DNA of 14,933 bases from JBGTLW01 sp041743835 (GTDB taxonomy: Bacteria; Planctomycetota; Phycisphaerae; Phycisphaerales; Phycisphaeraceae), in assembly GCA_041743835.1 (NCBI GenBank), contig JBGTLW010000165.1, forward strand, positions 1-14,933, in the 5' to 3' direction. Position 1 is the first letter of the stretch, and each line of letters opens with the position of its first letter. A program made the translations under genes and the position numbers. Below are positions 12,145-14,933 of this stretch, in pieces. Below the pieces are notes generated by a model. It ran no database searches, was not told the origin of the DNA, and was given only the letters and a program-made list of their open reading frames with translations.

Positions 12145-12924
12145 ATGGCGGTCGTCCTCAAAAACCGGGCACAATTGCAGAAGATGCGGGCCGCGGGACG
12201 CATCGTGCATGAGGTGCATAACCTCTGCCGGGAGATTTGTAAGCCCGGCGTGACAACACGGGAGATCGATGAGCTCGCCGGTGAGCTGATCGCTAAAAGA
12301 GGCGCGGTCGGGTTGTTCAAGAACTACCCGACCTACAAGCCCGGCGAAGGCTTCCCGAGCAACCTCTGCATCTCGATCAACGAGGTCGTGGTGCACGGCA
12401 TCGCGGACGACCGAGTCGTGAAGGACGGCGACTGTGTCGGGATCGATTGCGGGGTGATGTTGGACGGCTGGTGCGGTGATGCGGCGACGGCGATTTTGGT
12501 AGGCAACGTGAGCAAAGAAAACCGCGAACTGTGCCGGGACACCGAGCACGTCCTCCAGATCGCGATACAGAACATGAAGCCTGGCCGACGGTGGAGCCAG
12601 GTTGCCCGGTTAATGCAGAAATACGCTGAGAGCAAGGGCTACGGCGTCGTGCGGGACTTTGTGGGGCACGGGATCGGGCAGAAGATGCACGAAGACCCCA
12701 AGGTGCCCAACTTCGTCTCGCGTGAGCTCATGCGGGACGACATCGTGCTCCGCGAGGGCGTGGTGCTCGCGGTTGAGCCGATGTGCAACCTCGGGACCCA
12801 CCGCGTGAGGCTGCTGGACGACGGGTGGACCGTCGTGACCGAAGACGGGAAATGCAGCGCTCATTACGAGCACACACTGGCGGTCACGGCGACCGGCGTT
12901 GAGATACTGACCGACGGGAACTGA
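12145..12924 (+). CDS. map: Type I methionine aminopeptidase
   Basis: This cytoplasmic metalloenzyme removes the initiator methionine from nascent proteins with a small second residue. The 259-residue product has the pita-bread fold and all five metal ligands by alignment with E. coli: Asp101, Asp112, His175, Glu211 and Glu242. The substrate-contact residues His84 and His182 are also present. Motifs are VGIDCGVMLDGWCGD, DFVGHGIGQKMHEDP and VVLAVEPMCNLG. ATG 12145 is preceded by AAGGA at 12131-12135. Upstream in-frame sequence overlaps the promoter TATAAT, so a longer form is unlikely. adk, its common upstream partner, is absent. Confidence 0.97.
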   Translation: MAVVLKNRAQLQKMRAAGRIVHEVHNLCREICKPGVTTREIDELAGELIAKRGAVGLFKNYPTYKPGEGFPSNLCISINEVVVHGIADDRVVKDGDCVGIDCGVMLDGWCGDAATAILVGNVSKENRELCRDTEHVLQIAIQNMKPGRRWSQVARLMQKYAESKGYGVVRDFVGHGIGQKMHEDPKVPNFVSRELMRDDIVLREGVVLAVEPMCNLGTHRVRLLDDGWTVVTEDGKCSAHYEHTLAVTATGVEILTDGN

Positions 12925-12963
12925 TGGCCGCGTGCGGCTTGGCGTGAAAGACTAAGGAACGAA

Positions 12964-13182
12964 TTGGCCAAAGAAGACAAACTTCAGTTCGAGGGCGAAG
13001 TCATCGACGCGATGCCCAGCGCGATGTTCAAGGTCAAGCTGACCGAGAACAACCACGAGATCCTCGCGACGATCTCGGGCAAGATGCGGAAGTTTTACAT
13101 CCGCATCCTCCCCGGCGACCGGGTGACCGTGGAGGTCAGCCCCTACGACCTGACCAAGGGCCGAATCACCTACCGGCATTGA
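12964..13182 (+). CDS. infA: Translation initiation factor IF-1, TTG start
   Basis: IF-1 binds the 30S A site and assists IF-2 and IF-3 during initiation. The 72-residue product is a single OB fold: MAKEDKLQFEGEVIDAMPSA, MFKVKLTENNHEI, the hallmark SGKMRKFYIRILPGDRV, and PYDLTKGRITYR at the end. Length and sequence are standard. The start codon is TTG at 12964, fixed by the invariant AKED N-terminus and by an AAGGA SD at 12954-12958, 5 nt upstream. No in-frame ATG fits. The gene lies between map and rpmJ as in Gram-positive-type alpha clusters. Confidence 0.96.
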   Translation: MAKEDKLQFEGEVIDAMPSAMFKVKLTENNHEILATISGKMRKFYIRILPGDRVTVEVSPYDLTKGRITYRH

Positions 13183-13189
13183 TACCCCC

Positions 13190-13201
13190 GCCGCTTGCGG
13201 C
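13190..13201 (+). other. Small hairpin before rpmJ
   Basis: GCCG (13190-13193) pairs with CGGC (13198-13201) around a CTTG loop, 7 nt after the infA stop. Only four pairs are certain, so this is a weak call. Confidence 0.25.
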
Positions 13202-13227
13202 AAAGCACTCCGTGACGAGAACCGACC

Positions 13228-13341
13228 ATGAAAGTCCGAAGCTCCGTAAAACGCATCTGCGAAAACTGCAAAGTCATCCGACGCAAGGGTGTTGTGCGCA
13301 TCATCTGCACCAACCCCAAGCACAAGCAACGGCAGGGATGA
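13228..13341 (+). CDS. rpmJ: 50S ribosomal protein L36 (bL36), zinc-binding form
   Basis: L36 is the smallest 50S protein, a zinc ribbon near the factor-binding region. The ATG-to-TGA frame encodes 37 residues starting MKVRSSVKRICENCKVI. The zinc ligands Cys11, Cys14, Cys27 and His32 (C-X2-C-X12-C-X4-H) are all present, and KHKQRQG ends the protein. Size and sequence match the family exactly. The SD is weak (GACGAGA upstream). Its place between infA and rpsM is the usual one. Confidence 0.97.
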   Translation: MKVRSSVKRICENCKVIRRKGVVRIICTNPKHKQRQG

Positions 13342-13346
13342 ACCCC

Positions 13347-13377
13347 TGACCAAGGCCCGTTGACCTGGGCTTGGTCA
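13347..13377 (+). other. Stem-loop after rpmJ
   Basis: TGACCAA (13347-13353) pairs with TTGGTCA (13371-13377). After a bulged G, GCCC (13355-13358) pairs with GGGC (13367-13370) around an 8-nt loop. That gives eleven pairs with a single bulge. It starts 6 nt after the rpmJ stop. AATCC follows rather than a U-run. Confidence 0.55.
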
Positions 13378-13428
13378 ATCCTCCGACCCGCATTGATACC
13401 ATCAGGCCTAACCAGCAGGAACTAAAGA

Positions 13429-13812
13429 ATGCCTCGTATCGCCGGTACCGAAATTCCCGACAACAAGCCGCTACGCATCTCGCTGCGGTACATCTATGGC
13501 ATCGGCCCGAAGTTCGCCGAGGACATCTGCAAGGCCATCGAGGTCGATGGTCAGGTCCGCGCCAACACGCTGACCGAGGACCAACTCGCCCAGATCGCTG
13601 GCATCCTTGAAGGCGGTTACATCGTCGAGGGTGCCCTGCGTCGGCAGGTCCAGCAGAACATCCAACGCCTCCGCGACATCCGCAGCTACCGCGGCTGGCG
13701 CCACCGCTCGGGCCTGCCCGTCCGTGGCCAGCGCACCAAGACCAACGCACGCACCCGCAAGGGCCGCAAGAAGACCGTCGCCGGCAAGAAGTCCGTCAAG
13801 GCGATGAAGTAA
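13429..13812 (+). CDS. rpsM: 30S ribosomal protein S13 (uS13)
   Basis: S13 lies at the top of the 30S head, pairs with S19 and touches the P-site tRNA and bridge B1. The 127-residue product has MPRIAGTEIPDNKPLRISLR, then YIYGIGPKFAEDICKA (helix-hairpin region). The C-terminal signature is RDIRSYRGWRHRSGLPVRGQ, followed by RTKTNARTRKGRKKT and a Lys-rich tail. Length is normal. AGGA at 13417-13420 lies 8 nt before the ATG. It begins the alpha cluster. Confidence 0.98.
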   Translation: MPRIAGTEIPDNKPLRISLRYIYGIGPKFAEDICKAIEVDGQVRANTLTEDQLAQIAGILEGGYIVEGALRRQVQQNIQRLRDIRSYRGWRHRSGLPVRGQRTKTNARTRKGRKKTVAGKKSVKAMK

Positions 13813-13826
13813 CCCAACCGTTCAGC

Positions 13827-13845
13827 CCCGGCCCATCGGGCCGGG
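13827..13845 (+). other. GC-rich stem-loop after rpsM
   Basis: CCCGGCCC (13827-13834) pairs perfectly with GGGCCGGG (13838-13845) around an ATC loop. The eight-base arms are identical to those at 6552-6572 in the rplX-rplE spacer. Confidence 0.55.
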
Positions 13846-13890
13846 CGATACCCCCCGACGCGACCCCGTTCGCGCCGTAACCCGAAGCCA

Positions 13891-13910
13891 GTTGCCGGTA
13901 TCACGGCAAC
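13891..13910 (+). promoter_or_regulatory. Perfect hairpin upstream of rpsK
   Basis: GTTGCCG (13891-13897) pairs perfectly with CGGCAAC (13904-13910) around a 6-nt GTATCA loop. It ends 21 nt before the rpsK ATG, which has no clear SD of its own. It could be a ribosomal-protein or ribosome-loading element; that is inferred from position only. Confidence 0.45.
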
Positions 13911-13931
13911 GCCTAACTTCGAAAGACCCCC

Positions 13932-14309
13932 ATGGCCAAGAAGACCAAAAAAGTCCGCAAGAACATCACCCGAGGCATCGCCCACGTCAAGGCGACCTTC
14001 AACAACACCCTGGTGACCATCACCGACGTCAACGGCGAGACCCTGTGCTGGGGCTCGGCTGGCACCGTCGGCTTCAAGGGCTCACGCAAGAGCACGCCCT
14101 TCGCCGCCACCCGCGCCGCCGAAGTCGCGGCTCAGGCCGCCAAGAAGTACGGCATGACCGAGGTCGAGGTGAAGATCCGCGGCGCCGGCCCCGGGCGCGA
14201 GTCGGCCGTCACTGGCCTGGCGCACAGCGGGCTCAAAGTCACCGCCGTCGAAGACCACACACCCATCCCGCACAACGGCTGCCGCCCCCGCAAGAAGCGG
14301 CGCGTGTAA
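13932..14309 (+). CDS. rpsK: 30S ribosomal protein S11 (uS11)
   Basis: S11 forms part of the 30S platform near the mRNA exit and the Shine-Dalgarno helix. The 125-residue product has HVKATFNNTLVTITDVNGET, then GTVGFKGSRKSTPFAATRAA. The C-terminal signature is HSGLKVTAVEDHTPIPHNGC followed by RPRKKRRV, and the length is normal. The ATG at 13932 has no good SD. The next gene in many bacteria, rpsD, is absent and rpoA follows after 157 nt. Confidence 0.98.
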   Translation: MAKKTKKVRKNITRGIAHVKATFNNTLVTITDVNGETLCWGSAGTVGFKGSRKSTPFAATRAAEVAAQAAKKYGMTEVEVKIRGAGPGRESAVTGLAHSGLKVTAVEDHTPIPHNGCRPRKKRRV

Positions 14310-14317
14310 ACCGATCC

Positions 14318-14342
14318 GGTCGCGGGCGTAGTCTCGCGATCC
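14318..14342 (+). other. Imperfect stem-loop after rpsK
   Basis: GG and TCGCG (14318-14324) can pair with CGCGA and CC (14335-14342) with one bulged T at 14340. Support is modest. Confidence 0.3.
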
Positions 14343-14423
14343 GACCCCGCGTTCTCCCTCTCGATCAAAGAAGCCATCCCCGCGGCCCAGCAGCGCGGAG
14401 CGTGAGCGTGATGATCGGGAGCT

Positions 14424-14444
14424 GTTTCGGTCCTTCCCTGAAAC
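14424..14444 (+). other. Stem-loop before rpoA
   Basis: GTTTCGG (14424-14430) pairs with CTGAAAC preceded by C (14438-14444) around a 7-nt pyrimidine loop, with one G-U pair (14429 with 14439). It ends 11 nt before the rpoA SD (GGAG 14456-14459). Confidence 0.45.
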
Positions 14445-14466
14445 CTGCTGTGTATGGAGAAACGTC

Positions 14467-14933
14467 ATGCGTATCCGCTGGCGAGGTCTGGAACTTCCGC
14501 ACCGTGTTGTTGCCGACGACAAGGTCAAATCGAGCACCTATGGCCGCTTCACCGCCGAGCCTTTCGAGCGTGGCTTTGGCACGACCGTGGGCAACTCGCT
14601 CCGCCGCATCCTGCTTTCTTCGCTGGAAGGCGCCGCCGTCACCAAGGTGAAGCTCAAGGGAGCGCCCCACGAGTTCACCTCGCTCGAAGGTGTTCAGGAA
14701 GACGTCACCGACATCATCCTCAACATCAAGAACATGGTGGTGTCGCTTGAGGGCGACGAGCCCAAGACCATGCGCCTTCAGGCCGAGGGCCCCGGCGAGG
14801 TCACCTGCGACCTGATCGAGGCAGACACCTCGATCACCATCGTCAACAAGGACATGGTGCTCGCGACGCTGACCAAGCAGATCGACTTCGACATGGAGTT
14901 CCACGTAAAGAAGGGCCGCGGCTACGTCCCCGC
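14467..14933 (+). CDS. rpoA: RNA polymerase alpha subunit, N-terminal part
   Basis: The alpha subunit dimerises to start RNA polymerase assembly and contacts promoters and activators through its C-terminal domain. From ATG 14467 the frame is open to the window edge, giving 155 complete codons of the N-terminal domain. The hallmark FERGFGTTVGNSLRRILLSS at residues 33-52 carries the conserved arginine equivalent to E. coli Arg45. EFTSLEGVQEDVTDIILNIK follows. GGAG at 14456-14459 lies 7 nt upstream. The rest of the N-terminal domain, the linker and the C-terminal domain are beyond the window. Confidence 0.97.
   Translation, partial: MRIRWRGLELPHRVVADDKVKSSTYGRFTAEPFERGFGTTVGNSLRRILLSSLEGAAVTKVKLKGAPHEFTSLEGVQEDVTDIILNIKNMVVSLEGDEPKTMRLQAEGPGEVTCDLIEADTSITIVNKDMVLATLTKQIDFDMEFHVKKGRGYVP

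Noticed and set aside
187..14466. Intrinsic terminators at spacer hairpins
   Set aside because: None of the stems is followed by a U-run, and all genes remain co-directional in one functional cluster.
1..14933. tRNA, rRNA, mobile elements or phage genes
   Set aside because: I saw no cloverleaf, rRNA-like stretch, transposase or terminal inverted repeats. Almost all of the window is accounted for by core genes and short spacers.

Overview
The window is a long, single-direction run of core translation genes: the end of rpsJ, then the S10, spc and alpha ribosomal-protein clusters joined end to end, with secY, map and infA embedded, finishing inside rpoA. All 27 genes read on the + strand. The DNA is GC-rich (by eye a little over 60 percent) and codons favour G or C at the third position. 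I infer a Planctomycetota-type bacterium, perhaps Phycisphaerae, from the protein sequences, the loose gene spacing and the frequently weak Shine-Dalgarno (SD) sites. That assignment is from memory and is only moderately sure.

Layout. Positions 1-4554 hold the S10 cluster up to rpsC: rpsJ (partial), rplC, rplD, rplW, rplB, rpsS, rplV, rpsC. Positions 4663-5663 hold rplP, rpmC and rpsQ. The spc cluster follows at 5706-11970: rplN, rplX, rplE, rpsN, rpsH, rplF, rplR, rpsE, rplO, secY. A 174-nt gap then carries a good-looking sigma70-type promoter and starts map, infA, rpmJ, rpsM, rpsK and rpoA (12145-14933, rpoA cut by the window edge). Against the textbook order, rpmD (L30) is missing between rpsE and rplO, adk is missing between secY and map, and rpsD (S4) is missing between rpsK and rpoA.

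The genes supply most proteins of both ribosomal subunits, the SecYEG channel, N-terminal methionine removal, initiation factor IF-1 and the RNA polymerase alpha subunit, so the block couples ribosome supply, transcription and protein export.

The protein content is ordinary and I see no new enzymatic or defence system. The unusual part is the spacers. Most junctions are 40-170 nt apart rather than tightly packed, and nearly every one holds a compact GC-rich stem-loop. Seven start codons are preceded by in-phase tandem heptamers of the form GCTCANN or GCTNANN, which often supply the SD. At three junctions an inverted heptamer array lies just after the upstream stop codon and could pair with the direct array before the next start. 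This looks like a spacer-encoded RNA-structure or translational-coupling layer, or else a short-tandem-repeat family that has colonised these spacers.
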